64,000 nucleotides of DNA from NCBI RefSeq assembly GCF_003027925.1, contig NZ_PYPS01000019.1:1-64000 (forward strand). The letters run 5' to 3'. Below, in pieces: positions 28,099 through 36,856 of the stretch (the first letter of the stretch is position 1; each line of letters begins with the position of its first letter). The DNA comes from Micromonospora sp. RP3T (GTDB lineage: Bacteria > Actinomycetota > Actinomycetes > Mycobacteriales > Micromonosporaceae). Both the position numbers and the translations under genes were made by a program. The notes beneath the pieces were generated by a model that saw only the letters and a program-made list of their open reading frames with translations, did not search any database and was not told the origin of the DNA.

Positions 28099-29849
28099 GG
28101 CCCCACCTCCATCCGCGCGGAGTCGTCGGCGGGGCCGACGGCAAGCGCACCGGCGCCGCTGCCCGGACCGATGGCGAGCAGGCCACCGTCGCGGGGGCCG
28201 CCGAACGGCAGGGCCGCGTCGGCCGGCACCAGCCGCAACGGCGAGGTGGTCAGTCGGTCGCCGGCCCGCGCCGGCAACGTGAGCCGGAACTGCGCGCCCT
28301 GCCCGGGTGCGCCCCACGCCTCCAGCCAGCCGCCGTGCAACCGGGCGTCCTCCACGCTGATCGACAGGCCCAGGCCGGTGCCGCCGGTCTGCCGGGCCCG
28401 GGACGGGTCGGCCCGCCAGAACCGGTTGAAGACCAGCTTCTCCTCCCCCGGCTTGAGCCCGACGCCGTGGTCCCGCACGGTGATCGCCACCGCGCTCTGG
28501 TCGACGCCCAGCGTGACCCGCACCGGCTTGGCCTCACCGTGCTCGACCGCGTTGCCGACCAGGTTGCGCAGCACCCGCTCGACCCGGCGCGGGTCCACCT
28601 CGGCGATCACCGGAGCGTCCGGCAGGTCCAGCTCGATGGTCACCCCGACCCGCTCGGCCAGCCCGGCCAGGCGCTCGACCACCCGGTGCACCACCGGCAC
28701 CAGATCGGTCGGCTCGCTGTCCAGCACGGCGAAACCGGCGTCGAACCGGCTGATCTCCAGCAGGTCGGTGAGCAACTCCTCGAACCGGTCCAGCTCGGCC
28801 TGGAGCAGCTCGGCGCTGCGCGCCACCGCCGGATCGAACTCGTCCCGTTCCGCGAAGATCAGGTCGGCCGCCATCCGGACCGTGGTCAGCGGCGTCCGCA
28901 GCTCGTGCGAGACGTCCGAGGTGAACCGGCGTTGCAGCCGGGACATCTCCTCAAGCCGGAGGATCTGCCGTTGCAGGTTGGTCGCCATCTGGTTGAACGA
29001 GGCGGCGAGCAGGGCCAGGTCGTCCTCACCGGAGACCACCATGCGCTGGTCGAGCAGGCCGGCGGAGAGCCGCTGAGCGGTGCGCGCGGCCACCCGGACC
29101 GGCGTCACCACCAGCCGGGTCACCAGCGCGGCCAGCAGGCCGAGCAGGAGCACCAACGCGACACCGGTGGCGACCACGGTGGCCCGGGCGTCCGCCGCCG
29201 TGGCGTCCTGCCGGGCCAGGGGCACGAGGTAGTAGAGCTCGACCTGCCCGAACCGGGTGGGCACCGGGGAGCCGTAGACCAGGTACTTCGTGCGGTCGCC
29301 GCCGAGCGTGCCGGTGCGGATCTGGTGGGCCACCTTGCCGGACGCCACGGTGGCCCGCAGCTCGTCGCCGATCACCGGGCGCACCGGCACGTCCGGGGAG
29401 ACGCGGGGCTCGATGAACTCGGCGAAGTTGTCGGCAGTGATCGCCACCACCACGCCGCTGGTCTGCGCCGGGTCCCCGCCGGCCAGGTAGTTGACCGTGC
29501 CGTCGATGGTGTCCTGGAGCTGGGCCTCCTGCGGCTGGCTGTAGAGGTTGAACTGCTTCGCCGCGTACTCGCTGCCGTTGCTCAGCCGCATCCGCACGTC
29601 GGTCTCGGCGTTCTCCAGCAGGATGTTGGTGATCTTGTCGGCGATCAGGTAGGCGAAACCGCCCACCAGCAGACTCGACGCCACAAGTGTGATGGTGACC
29701 ACGCGGACCTGGAGCGAGCGCCGCCAGGCCTGGCGCACGCCGGCGGCGAACCGCGTCGACCGGCCGGACAGCGCGCGCCAGAGCGCCCGCGCGGCACGGA
29801 GCCGGCGGGGCGAGGCGGTCGGCGGGTCGGGCAGCGGGGCGGTCAGCAC
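28095..29849 (-). CDS. mtrB: Sensor histidine kinase MtrB
   Basis: The protein has 584 residues. Two membrane helices (near 50-70 and 225-247) bracket a ~155-residue extracellular sensor and are followed by HAMP. The kinase core has the H-box FTSDVSHELRTPLTTVRM, N-box RVLRNLVGNAVEHG, G1 DHGVGL, F-box FNRFWRADPSR and G2 GGTGLGLSISV, all intact. A low-complexity 60-residue tail ends the protein. It phosphorylates MtrA, which controls cell-wall remodelling and division in actinobacteria. GTG 29849 is 13 nt after the mtrA stop. Confidence 0.95.
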   Translation of the reverse strand: MLTAPLPDPPTASPRRLRAARALWRALSGRSTRFAAGVRQAWRRSLQVRVVTITLVASSLLVGGFAYLIADKITNILLENAETDVRMRLSNGSEYAAKQFNLYSQPQEAQLQDTIDGTVNYLAGGDPAQTSGVVVAITADNFAEFIEPRVSPDVPVRPVIGDELRATVASGKVAHQIRTGTLGGDRTKYLVYGSPVPTRFGQVELYYLVPLARQDATAADARATVVATGVALVLLLGLLAALVTRLVVTPVRVAARTAQRLSAGLLDQRMVVSGEDDLALLAASFNQMATNLQRQILRLEEMSRLQRRFTSDVSHELRTPLTTVRMAADLIFAERDEFDPAVARSAELLQAELDRFEELLTDLLEISRFDAGFAVLDSEPTDLVPVVHRVVERLAGLAERVGVTIELDLPDAPVIAEVDPRRVERVLRNLVGNAVEHGEAKPVRVTLGVDQSAVAITVRDHGVGLKPGEEKLVFNRFWRADPSRARQTGGTGLGLSISVEDARLHGGWLEAWGAPGQGAQFRLTLPARAGDRLTTSPLRLVPADAALPFGGPRDGGLLAIGPGSGAGALAVGPADDSARMEVGP

Positions 29850-29862
29850 AGTGCTGACCAGG

Positions 29863-30552
29863 TTATCCGGTGCCCGCCTTGTAGCCCACGCCCCGGACGG
29901 TGAGGATGATTTCGGGTCGCTCCGGATCCGGCTCGATCTTGGCCCGCAGCCGCTGCACGTGCACGTTGACCAGCCGGGTGTCGGCGGCGTGCCGGTACCC
30001 CCACACCTGCTCCAGCAGCACCTCCCGGGTGAACACCTGGCGGGGCTTGCGGGCGAGCGCGACCAGCAGGTCGAACTCCAGCGGCGTCAGCTTGACCTCC
30101 TCGGCGTCCCGGCTGACCGTGTGCGCCGGCACGTCGATGGTGATCTGGTTGCCGGGCGGGCCGATGGTGAGCAGCTCCGGCGCGACGTCCTCGCCGCGAC
30201 GCAGCCGGGCCCGCATCCGGGCCACCAGCTCCTTGGGCTTGAACGGCTTGACCACGTAGTCGTCGGCGCCGGACTCCAGCCCCAGCACCACGTCGACCGT
30301 GTCGCTCTTGGCGGTCAGCATCACGATCGGCACCCCGGACTCGGCGCGGATCGCCCGGGCCACGTCGATGCCACTCATGCCCGGCAACATCAGGTCGAGC
30401 AGGACGATGTCGGGCCGGCTGTCGCGGAACGCGGCCAATGCCCGTTCTCCGTCGGCGACGAAGGACGGCACGAAGCCCTCGCTGCGCAACACGATGCCGA
30501 GCATCTCGGCAAGGGCGGGGTCGTCGTCGACCACGAGTACGCGGGCTCTCAT
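29863..30552 (-). CDS. mtrA: Response regulator MtrA
   Basis: This 229-residue OmpR-type regulator has a receiver domain with phospho-acceptor D53 (LLDLMLPG) and conserved K in VVKPFKP. Its C-terminal winged helix (TPLEFDLLVALARKPRQVFTREVLLEQVWGYRHAADTRLVNVHVQRLRAKIE) is nearly identical to mycobacterial MtrA. I start at ATG 30552 by alignment with that protein; an ATG at 30579 in frame is possible. Neither has a strong ribosome binding site. It heads the mtrA-mtrB-lpqB-comF operon and is divergent from the membrane-protein operon at 30769. Confidence 0.95.
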   Translation of the reverse strand: MRARVLVVDDDPALAEMLGIVLRSEGFVPSFVADGERALAAFRDSRPDIVLLDLMLPGMSGIDVARAIRAESGVPIVMLTAKSDTVDVVLGLESGADDYVVKPFKPKELVARMRARLRRGEDVAPELLTIGPPGNQITIDVPAHTVSRDAEEVKLTPLEFDLLVALARKPRQVFTREVLLEQVWGYRHAADTRLVNVHVQRLRAKIEPDPERPEIILTVRGVGYKAGTG

Positions 30553-30768
30553 GGGGTTTATCGTTCCATCCCCGTTCATCTGGAGGGTCGGAGTCTTTCC
30601 CGGCACGGTAGCGCCGAGCGCGCCCCCGCACCACAGCTGACGGCGTGGTCACCAGCGTGGCGCGCCACGACGGACGGGTCCACCGGATACGGACCCGCCG
30701 TGCAACCATGATCCCCCGGGTGCCCCGCCGCCCGCCACCTCTGCTGCCCTGCCCGCCCGGGAGTACGC

Positions 30769-31611
30769 GTGTCCGACGTCGGCCCGACCGCGGTGCTCCC
30801 GTGCCGTCCGCTGACCGTCGGTGAGCTGCTCGACGCCGCCGTGCTGCTGCTCCGCGACCAGGCCCGGGTGCTGCTGCCGCTCGCCGTCGCGCTGGCCCTC
30901 GCCGAGCAGGCCGTGCTGTACCCGGTACGGCTGCTGGCCGGTGCGCACCCGCCCGGCTGGTGGCCCGCCGGCGGGGAGTCGTTCGGCTGGTACTGGCTGC
31001 TGCTCGCGGCCGGTGCCGGGACCGAGGCGGCGATCATCGCGCTGCTGGGCAACCCGGCCGCGCGGGGCGGCGCGTCGGCGCTGCTCGGCCGCCGCCGCGC
31101 GCCGTCGGAGCTGCTCCACAAGGCCCGTCCGGGCGCGACCCTGCTGGCCGCGGGCGCGGTCGGGCTCGCCGTCGGCGTCGCCGGGCTGGCCGGGCCCGCC
31201 TGGTTCGTCGCGTACGGGCTGCTCGGCCTCGTGGTGCCGGTGCTCGTGCTGGACGGGGTGCCGACGCACCGCGCGCCGGGCCGGGCGATCCGACTGGCCG
31301 GTCGGGTGGGCGGGCGCGCCGCCGCCGTCCGACTGCTCGGCTATCTGGGCTGGTGGCTGGTCAGGGTCGGCATCGGGTTGGGCGTCCCCTATGGTCTCGG
31401 GCTGCTCGACCTGTTCGACGTGTCGGCCTGGGCGCTGCCGGTCGCCGTCGTCGCGCAGGCGGCGGTGAACGCGCTCGCGTACCCGGCGCTGGCCTGCCTG
31501 GACGCGGTGCTGCACCTGGAGACCCGCATCCGCACCGAGGGGCTGGACATCCGGCTCTCCCGGGCACCGGCCGGCGTCCCGGAGCCGGTGCTGCTGGCGG
31601 TCGAGCGGTGA
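30769..31611 (+). CDS. Membrane protein, Rv3690-like, first gene of a coupled operon
   Basis: This 280-residue polytopic membrane protein begins PCRPLTVGELLDAAVLLLRDQARVLLPLAVALALAEQAVLYPV, resembling glycerophosphodiesterase membrane-domain proteins that lack the catalytic part. Six or so helices follow. Its place before DUF4129, DUF4350, MoxR and DUF58 genes matches mycobacterial Rv3690. GGGAG lies 5 nt before GTG 30769. Its stop overlaps the next start by 4 bp. Exact role unknown. Confidence 0.75.
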   Translation: MSDVGPTAVLPCRPLTVGELLDAAVLLLRDQARVLLPLAVALALAEQAVLYPVRLLAGAHPPGWWPAGGESFGWYWLLLAAGAGTEAAIIALLGNPAARGGASALLGRRRAPSELLHKARPGATLLAAGAVGLAVGVAGLAGPAWFVAYGLLGLVVPVLVLDGVPTHRAPGRAIRLAGRVGGRAAAVRLLGYLGWWLVRVGIGLGVPYGLGLLDLFDVSAWALPVAVVAQAAVNALAYPALACLDAVLHLETRIRTEGLDIRLSRAPAGVPEPVLLAVER

Positions 31612-32219
31612 GCCGCTGGTGGACCGAGACGGTGGCCGCGCTGGGCGACGTGGTGCCGCTGCCGCTGGTCGCGCTGCTCCTGCTGGCCGCCGCGCTGCTG
31701 ACGGCGCTGGCCTGGCACTCCTTCCCGGCCTGGGTGCCCCGCCGGCTACCCCGGCTCCGGCTGCCCCGGCCGCGACTGCCCCGACCGCGGCTGCCCCGGC
31801 TCCGGCGACCGCGGATGCGCCTACGTCGGCCCGCCCGCCGGCGGCGGCCCGACCCGCCGGTGCGCGTCCCCGCGCCCCGGGCCGCGTCGCCGGCACCCGT
31901 CGGCGGCCCGGGGACGGCCGACCGGCTGGCCGCCGAGGGCCGCTACGCCGAGGCGGTGCGGGAACGGCTCCGGGACATGGTCCGACTCCTGGTCATCCGG
32001 CAGGTGGTGGAACCACGGGCCGGACTCACCGTCACCGAACTGACCGAGGCGGCGGCCCGGACCCGCCCGGCGACAAGGCCCACCCTGAACGCCGCCGGCA
32101 CGATCTTCTCCGACCTCTGGTACGCCCAGCGACCCGCCACCGCCGGCCACGACCAACGGATGCGCGCGCTCGCCGCCGAGCTGCGCCGCGAACTGACCGG
32201 CGAGGAGGACGCGTGGTGA
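31608..32219 (+). CDS. DUF4129-domain membrane protein
   Basis: The protein has 203 residues. One membrane helix (VVPLPLVALLLLAAALLTALAW) is followed by a striking basic Pro-Arg-Leu repeat (RLPRPRLPRPRL type). The cytoplasmic DUF4129 domain comes next (ADRLAAEGRYAEAVRERLRDMVRLLVIRQVVEPRAGLTVTELTEAAA...). DUF4129 is usually found with MoxR/DUF58 systems and transglutaminase-like proteins. GTG 31608 and the upstream stop share GTGA. Confidence 0.82.
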   Translation: MSRWWTETVAALGDVVPLPLVALLLLAAALLTALAWHSFPAWVPRRLPRLRLPRPRLPRPRLPRLRRPRMRLRRPARRRRPDPPVRVPAPRAASPAPVGGPGTADRLAAEGRYAEAVRERLRDMVRLLVIRQVVEPRAGLTVTELTEAAARTRPATRPTLNAAGTIFSDLWYAQRPATAGHDQRMRALAAELRRELTGEEDAW

Positions 32220-33508
32220 CCGTCGCCCCCGCCCCGGCCCGGCCCGCGGCCCCGCCGGCGTCCCGCCGCCGGTGGCACCGGACCGTCGTCCCGCTCGGGC
32301 TGGCCGCGCTGCTGATCGGGGCCACCGTGGTGCTGCACGCGGTGGACCAGCCCGACCCGGACGAACGCGGCTTCCTCTCCCCCGTCGCCGGCGACGACGA
32401 CGGCGGCAGCCGGCTCGCCGAGGAGCTACGCGCGCAGGGCGTGCCGGTGCGCCGGGAGACCGACACCGCCGGAGCGCTGCGGGCCGCCCGTACGGCGCCG
32501 AGCACGCTCTTCGTGCCCGCACCCGACCTGGTGCACCCGGACACGCTCAGCGGGCTGACCGCGCTGCCGCCCGGCAGCCGGCTGGTGCTCGTCGAGCCGT
32601 CCCGCCGGGTGCTGGCCGAGCTGGGCACGTCGGTCGAGCCGGCCGGTCGCCGGTGGGCCACCCGGGCGCTGCCGCCGGACGCCGACGGCGCGGAGTGCCG
32701 GCTGCCCGAGGCGGTCCGCGCCGGCACCGCCGCGGTCGACCACCAGCGGTACGCCGGGCCGGAGCGCGCCGACAGCTGCTACGGCGGCGCGCTGCTCCGG
32801 ATCCCGGCCGGCACCGAGCTGGTGCTGGTGGGTGCCAGTGACCCGTTCCGCAACGACCGGATCGACGAGTGGGGCAACCGGGACCTCGCCACCGGCCTGC
32901 TCGGCGCCACCGGCCGTCCGCTGGTCTGGCTGGACCTGCCCGCGCCCGACCCGGCCCCGACCGCGACCGGCGCGTCGCGGACCACCGAGACCGAGGCTCC
33001 ACCGACGCCCCGCCGCACCGCCGAGCGCCCCGACCGGGCGGACCCGCCGCGGCGCGCCGAGAACCCGCTGTGGGACGCGTTCCCGGCCTGGTTCTGGGCG
33101 ATCCTGGCGCAGCTCGCGCTGGCCGGGCTGCTGGTGGTGCTCTGGCGGGCCCGCCGCCTCGGGCCACCGGTGACGGAGCCGCTGCCGGTGACCGTCCGCG
33201 CCGCCGAGACCGTCCGCGGCCGGGCCCGCCTCTACCGACGCGCCGGCGCCCGGGACACCGTCGCCGCGACGCTGCGCGCCGCCGCCCGGGATCGCGTCCT
33301 GCCCCGGCTCAACCTGCCGCCCGACACCCCGGACGACGAGGTGGTGGCCCGGGTCGCGGCGGCGACCGGCGGCGACCCGGAGCGGGTGGCCGGGCTGCTG
33401 TACGGCCCCGCCCCGGACGACGACCGGGAGCTGCTGGAGCTGGCCCGGGCGCTGGACACGCTGACCCGTACCCTGGCCCCGCCCCCGAGCGAAGGAGAAC
33501 CCCGGTGA
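32216..33508 (+). CDS. DUF4350-domain membrane protein
   Basis: The protein has 430 residues. An N-terminal helix (VVPLGLAALLIGATVVLHAV) and a C-terminal helix (FPAWFWAILAQLALAGLLVVLW) flank a GATase-like extracellular DUF4350 domain. A ~115-residue cytoplasmic tail follows (RGRARLYRRAGARDTVAATLRAAARDRVLPRLNLPPDTPDDEVVARVAAATG...). It corresponds to Rv3691. Two adjacent GTG codons (32213, 32216) are possible starts; I use 32216, which gives the 4-bp overlap and a GAGGAGG site 7 nt upstream. Confidence 0.8.
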   Translation: MTVAPAPARPAAPPASRRRWHRTVVPLGLAALLIGATVVLHAVDQPDPDERGFLSPVAGDDDGGSRLAEELRAQGVPVRRETDTAGALRAARTAPSTLFVPAPDLVHPDTLSGLTALPPGSRLVLVEPSRRVLAELGTSVEPAGRRWATRALPPDADGAECRLPEAVRAGTAAVDHQRYAGPERADSCYGGALLRIPAGTELVLVGASDPFRNDRIDEWGNRDLATGLLGATGRPLVWLDLPAPDPAPTATGASRTTETEAPPTPRRTAERPDRADPPRRAENPLWDAFPAWFWAILAQLALAGLLVVLWRARRLGPPVTEPLPVTVRAAETVRGRARLYRRAGARDTVAATLRAAARDRVLPRLNLPPDTPDDEVVARVAAATGGDPERVAGLLYGPAPDDDRELLELARALDTLTRTLAPPPSEGEPR

Positions 33509-34494
33509 CCGGACCCGTCATCGCCGCCGCGTCGCCCGCCGCCCCGTCCGACGCCCGCGACGCCCTGCACCGGCTGCGCGCCGAGGTGGCCAAGGCCGTG
33601 GTCGGCCAGGACGCGGTGGTCACCGGCCTGGTCATCGCGCTGCTCTGCCGGGGGCACGTGCTGCTGGAGGGCGTCCCGGGGGTGGCCAAGACGCTGCTGG
33701 TGCGCACGCTCGCCGCCGCGCTCGACCTGGACGCCAAACGGGTGCAGTTCACCCCCGACCTGATGCCCGGCGACGTCACCGGTTCGCTGATCTTCGACCC
33801 GCACACCGCCGCGTTCACGTTCCGCGAGGGGCCGGTCTTCACCAACCTGCTCCTCGCCGACGAGATCAACCGCACCCCGCCGAAGACGCAGTCCGCGCTG
33901 CTGGAGGTCATGGAGGAACGGCAGGTCACCGTCGAGGGCGAGCGCCGTCCGCTGCCCGAGCCGTTCATCGTCGCGGCCACCCAGAACCCGGTCGAGTACG
34001 AGGGCACCTACCCGCTGCCCGAGGCGCAGCTCGACCGCTTCCTGCTCAAGCTGACCGTGCCGTTGCCGGGGCGGGACGAGGAACTGGGTGTGCTCCGCGC
34101 GCACCACGCCGGCTTCGACCCGCGTGACCTGCGCGCCGCCGGCGTACGCCCGGTGGCCGGCGCGGCCGACCTGGCCGCCGCCCGCGCGCAGGCGCACGCC
34201 GTGCACGTGGCCGAGCCGGTGCTCGCCTACATCGTGGACCTCTGCCGGGCCACCCGGAGCGCGCCCGCGCTGGAGCTGGGCGCCTCGCCCCGGGGCGCGA
34301 CCGCGCTGCTCGCCACCGCCAAGGCGTGGGCCTGGCTGGCCGGCCGCGACCACGTCACGCCGGACGACGTGAAGGCGGTGGCCCGCCCGACGCTGCGGCA
34401 CCGGCTCCGGCCGCGACCGGAGGTGGAGCTGGAGGGCGTGACGGCCGACGCCGTGCTCGACTCGGTGCTGGCCACCGTGCCGACGCCGCGATGA
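33505..34494 (+). CDS. MoxR-family AAA+ ATPase
   Basis: This 329-residue ATPase has Walker A EGVPGVAKTLL, Walker B LLADEINRTPPKTQSALLEVMEE, sensor-1 VAATQNPVEYEGTYPLPEAQLDRF and a C-terminal lid with sensor 2 (GASPRGATALLATAKAWA). MoxR ATPases act as chaperones that mature partner complexes, usually with a DUF58/VWA protein encoded next door, as here. It corresponds to Rv3692. GAAGGAGAACC precedes GTG 33505, which overlaps the upstream stop by 4 bp. Confidence 0.92.
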   Translation: MTGPVIAAASPAAPSDARDALHRLRAEVAKAVVGQDAVVTGLVIALLCRGHVLLEGVPGVAKTLLVRTLAAALDLDAKRVQFTPDLMPGDVTGSLIFDPHTAAFTFREGPVFTNLLLADEINRTPPKTQSALLEVMEERQVTVEGERRPLPEPFIVAATQNPVEYEGTYPLPEAQLDRFLLKLTVPLPGRDEELGVLRAHHAGFDPRDLRAAGVRPVAGAADLAAARAQAHAVHVAEPVLAYIVDLCRATRSAPALELGASPRGATALLATAKAWAWLAGRDHVTPDDVKAVARPTLRHRLRPRPEVELEGVTADAVLDSVLATVPTPR

Positions 34495-35801
34495 CCTGGC
34501 GGGCGGGCCTGCTGCTCGCGGCCGGCGCCGGAACGCTGCCGGCCTGGCCGGCGCCGTTTCTCGGCGTCGCCGTGCTGACCGCGACGGTGCTGCTGCTGGT
34601 CGCCCTGGACCGGGCGCTCGCCGCCCCGCCGCACGCGCTCACCGCCACCCGCGCCGGCGACCGGACCGTCCGGCTCGGCGGCACCGCCACGGTCACCCTG
34701 CACCTGGCCAACCCCACCGACCGGACGCTGCGCGCCCAGGTCCGCGACGCATGGGTGCCGTCCGCCGGGGCGCGTCCCGGGCGGTCGCCGCGGGAGACGC
34801 TGACGGTCCCGCCCGGCGGCACGGCCACGCTGCCGGTCCGCCTCACCCCGACCCGGCGCGGCGACCGGCGGGCGGTGGCGCTGACCGTCCGCTCGCTGGG
34901 GCCGATGCGTCTGGGCTTCCGGCAACGCGCCGAACGGCCCGGCACGCCACCGTGGACGCTGCGCGTGCTGCCCCGCTTCGACTCCCGCCGGCACCTGCCG
35001 GAGAAGCTGGCCCGGCTGCGGATCATCGACGGCGTCCAGGTGACCCGGGGACGCGGCCACGGCACCGAGTTCGACACGCTGCGCGAGTACGCCGTCGGCG
35101 ACGACGTCCGGTCGATCGACTGGCGGGCCAGCGCGCGCCGCGCTGACGTGCTGGTGCGCACCTGGCGACCGGAGCGGGACCGGCGGCTCGTCTGCGTGCT
35201 GGACACCGGCCGCACCTCGGCGGTCCGGCTCGGCGACGAGCCCCGGCTGGACACCGCGATCGACGCGGCGTTGCTGCTCACCGCGCTGGCCGCCCGCGCC
35301 GGGGACCGGGTGGACCTGCTCGCCGTGGACACCGCCGTACGGGCCCGGGTGACCGGCGGCAACCGGCCGGCGCTGCTCACCCGGTTGGTCGAGGCGATGG
35401 CGCCGCTCCAGCCGGCGCTGGTCGAGACGGACTTCGAGCTGGTCGCCGGTGAGCTGCTGCGCCGGGAGCGGCAGCGCAGCCTGCTGGTGCTCTTCACCGC
35501 GTTGGACGCGGACGCGCTCCGGGAAGGGCTGCTGCCGGTGCTGCCGCGGCTGGCCGCCCGGCACCGGGTGGTGCTGGCGGCCACCCATGATCCGGTGCTG
35601 GCCGGGCTCGCCACCGCCACCCCGGTCGGCCCCGACGACCCGTACGCGGCCGCGTCGGCGTGGCGGTCGCTGGACGAGCGGGACCGGGTGCGGATCGCGC
35701 TGTCCCGGCACGGCGTGACAGTGGTGGACGTCCCCGCCGACCGCCTGGCCCCCACCGTGGCCGACACCTACCTGCACCTGAAGTCCCTCGGCCAGCTCTG
35801 A
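34491..35801 (+). CDS. DUF58-domain protein
   Basis: The protein has 436 residues. Two N-terminal membrane helices are followed by an immunoglobulin-like segment and then the DUF58 core (GTEFDTLREYAVGDDVRSIDWRASARRADVLVRTWRPERDRRLVCVLDTGRTSAVRLG), which continues as a VWA-like fold. It is the usual partner of MoxR and corresponds to Rv3693. ATG 34491 overlaps the moxR stop (ATGA). A terminator follows the gene. Confidence 0.9.
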   Translation: MTWRAGLLLAAGAGTLPAWPAPFLGVAVLTATVLLLVALDRALAAPPHALTATRAGDRTVRLGGTATVTLHLANPTDRTLRAQVRDAWVPSAGARPGRSPRETLTVPPGGTATLPVRLTPTRRGDRRAVALTVRSLGPMRLGFRQRAERPGTPPWTLRVLPRFDSRRHLPEKLARLRIIDGVQVTRGRGHGTEFDTLREYAVGDDVRSIDWRASARRADVLVRTWRPERDRRLVCVLDTGRTSAVRLGDEPRLDTAIDAALLLTALAARAGDRVDLLAVDTAVRARVTGGNRPALLTRLVEAMAPLQPALVETDFELVAGELLRRERQRSLLVLFTALDADALREGLLPVLPRLAARHRVVLAATHDPVLAGLATATPVGPDDPYAAASAWRSLDERDRVRIALSRHGVTVVDVPADRLAPTVADTYLHLKSLGQL

Positions 35802-35829
35802 CCCCCACCCCCCGGCCTCCTGCGCCCTG

Positions 35830-35881
35830 ATTCACGGGAACAGTGGCTCTCGCGGGCTCCACAGCCACTGTTTCCGTGAAT
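35830..35881 (+). terminator. Terminator of the MoxR operon
   Basis: ATTCACGGGAACAGTGGCT (35830-35848) pairs with AGCCACTGTTTCCGTGAAT (35863-35881), 18 of 19 positions plus a G-U, with a 14-nt loop. It lies between the convergent DUF58 and SpoIIM-like genes and ends 6 bp before the latter's stop. Confidence 0.8.
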
Positions 35882-35887
35882 CTGCGG

Positions 35888-36850
35888 TCAGGGGCGGAAG
35901 GGGCGCGGAGCGGAGGACGCGGCGCGTCGGCCCAGGATGAGCGCGTACGCCAGGAAGGCCGCCCAGACGGTGGCGCCGGTCGCCACCCGCACGGCCGTCG
36001 GCACGGGTGCCGGGGTGACGAACGCCTCCAGCAGCGCGGAGACGGCGAACAGCCCGACCAGGCCGACCGCGACGACCATGGCCGACCGCCCCGCCTCGGC
36101 GACCGCCCGGCCGCGCCCGAGGTGCGCGGGCGGGGCGATCCACGCCCAGGCGGTGCGCAGCCCGACCCCGGCGGCGACGTAGATGCCGGTCAGCTCCAGC
36201 AGGCCGTGCGGCGTGATCAGGCCGAAGAAGACGTCCGCCCGGTCGTAGGAGACCATCACGCCGCCCACCACGCCGAGGTTCAGCGCGTTCTGCCACAGCA
36301 GCCAGAACACCGGCACCACCAGCACGCCGGCGGCCAGGCACTGGGCCGCCAGCCAGGCGTTGTGCGTCCACAGGTGGAACGCGAACGTCGGCGCGGCGAA
36401 CTCGGTGTAGTAGCCGGCGAAGCCGGAGTCGACGAGCTGCCGGGCCGACTCGGCGCCGATGAACGCGGCGGCGGTGTCCGGGTGGCCGGCGACGAACCAG
36501 ATGAGGAAGACGCTCAACGCGCTGAAGCCGGTGGCGACGCCGCACCACCAGGGCCAGGCCCGGTAGAGGGCGGCCGGCAGGTCGGCCAGCAGGAACCGGC
36601 GTACCGCCGCCCAGGACGGCCGGGGCCGGCCGATGATCCGGGCGCGGGCGGCCAGGACCAGGTGGGACAGGTGACCGAGGAGCGCCGGCTCAGGGGCACG
36701 GCTGCGCAGCACGGACAGGTGGGTGGCGGTGCGCTGGTAGAGCGAGACCAGCTCGTCGACCTCGGCCGCGTCCAGCCGACGCCGGCCGGTCAACTGCTCC
36801 AGGCGCCGCCACTGCACACCGTGCTCCGCCACGTACGCGTCGAGATCCAC
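35888..36850 (-). CDS. SpoIIM-like (stage II sporulation protein M family) membrane protein
   Basis: The protein has 320 residues. A helical cytoplasmic N-terminus (VDLDAYVAEHGVQWRRLEQLTGRRRLDAAEVDELVSLYQRTATHLSVLRSRAP) precedes about six membrane helices with the family FHLWTHNAWLAAQCLAAGVL and ITPHGLLELTGIYVAAGVGLR motifs. It corresponds to Rv3694c beside the MoxR/DUF58 genes. The GTG start at 36850 leaves only 6 bp to the divergent RDD gene. Confidence 0.85.
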   Translation of the reverse strand: MDLDAYVAEHGVQWRRLEQLTGRRRLDAAEVDELVSLYQRTATHLSVLRSRAPEPALLGHLSHLVLAARARIIGRPRPSWAAVRRFLLADLPAALYRAWPWWCGVATGFSALSVFLIWFVAGHPDTAAAFIGAESARQLVDSGFAGYYTEFAAPTFAFHLWTHNAWLAAQCLAAGVLVVPVFWLLWQNALNLGVVGGVMVSYDRADVFFGLITPHGLLELTGIYVAAGVGLRTAWAWIAPPAHLGRGRAVAEAGRSAMVVAVGLVGLFAVSALLEAFVTPAPVPTAVRVATGATVWAAFLAYALILGRRAASSAPRPFRP

Positions 36851-36856
36851 TCGTTC

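Noticed and set aside
26542..29076. 844-codon plus-strand frame over lpqB and mtrB
   Set aside because: It is antisense to two strongly supported genes, and its composition is typical of shadow frames.
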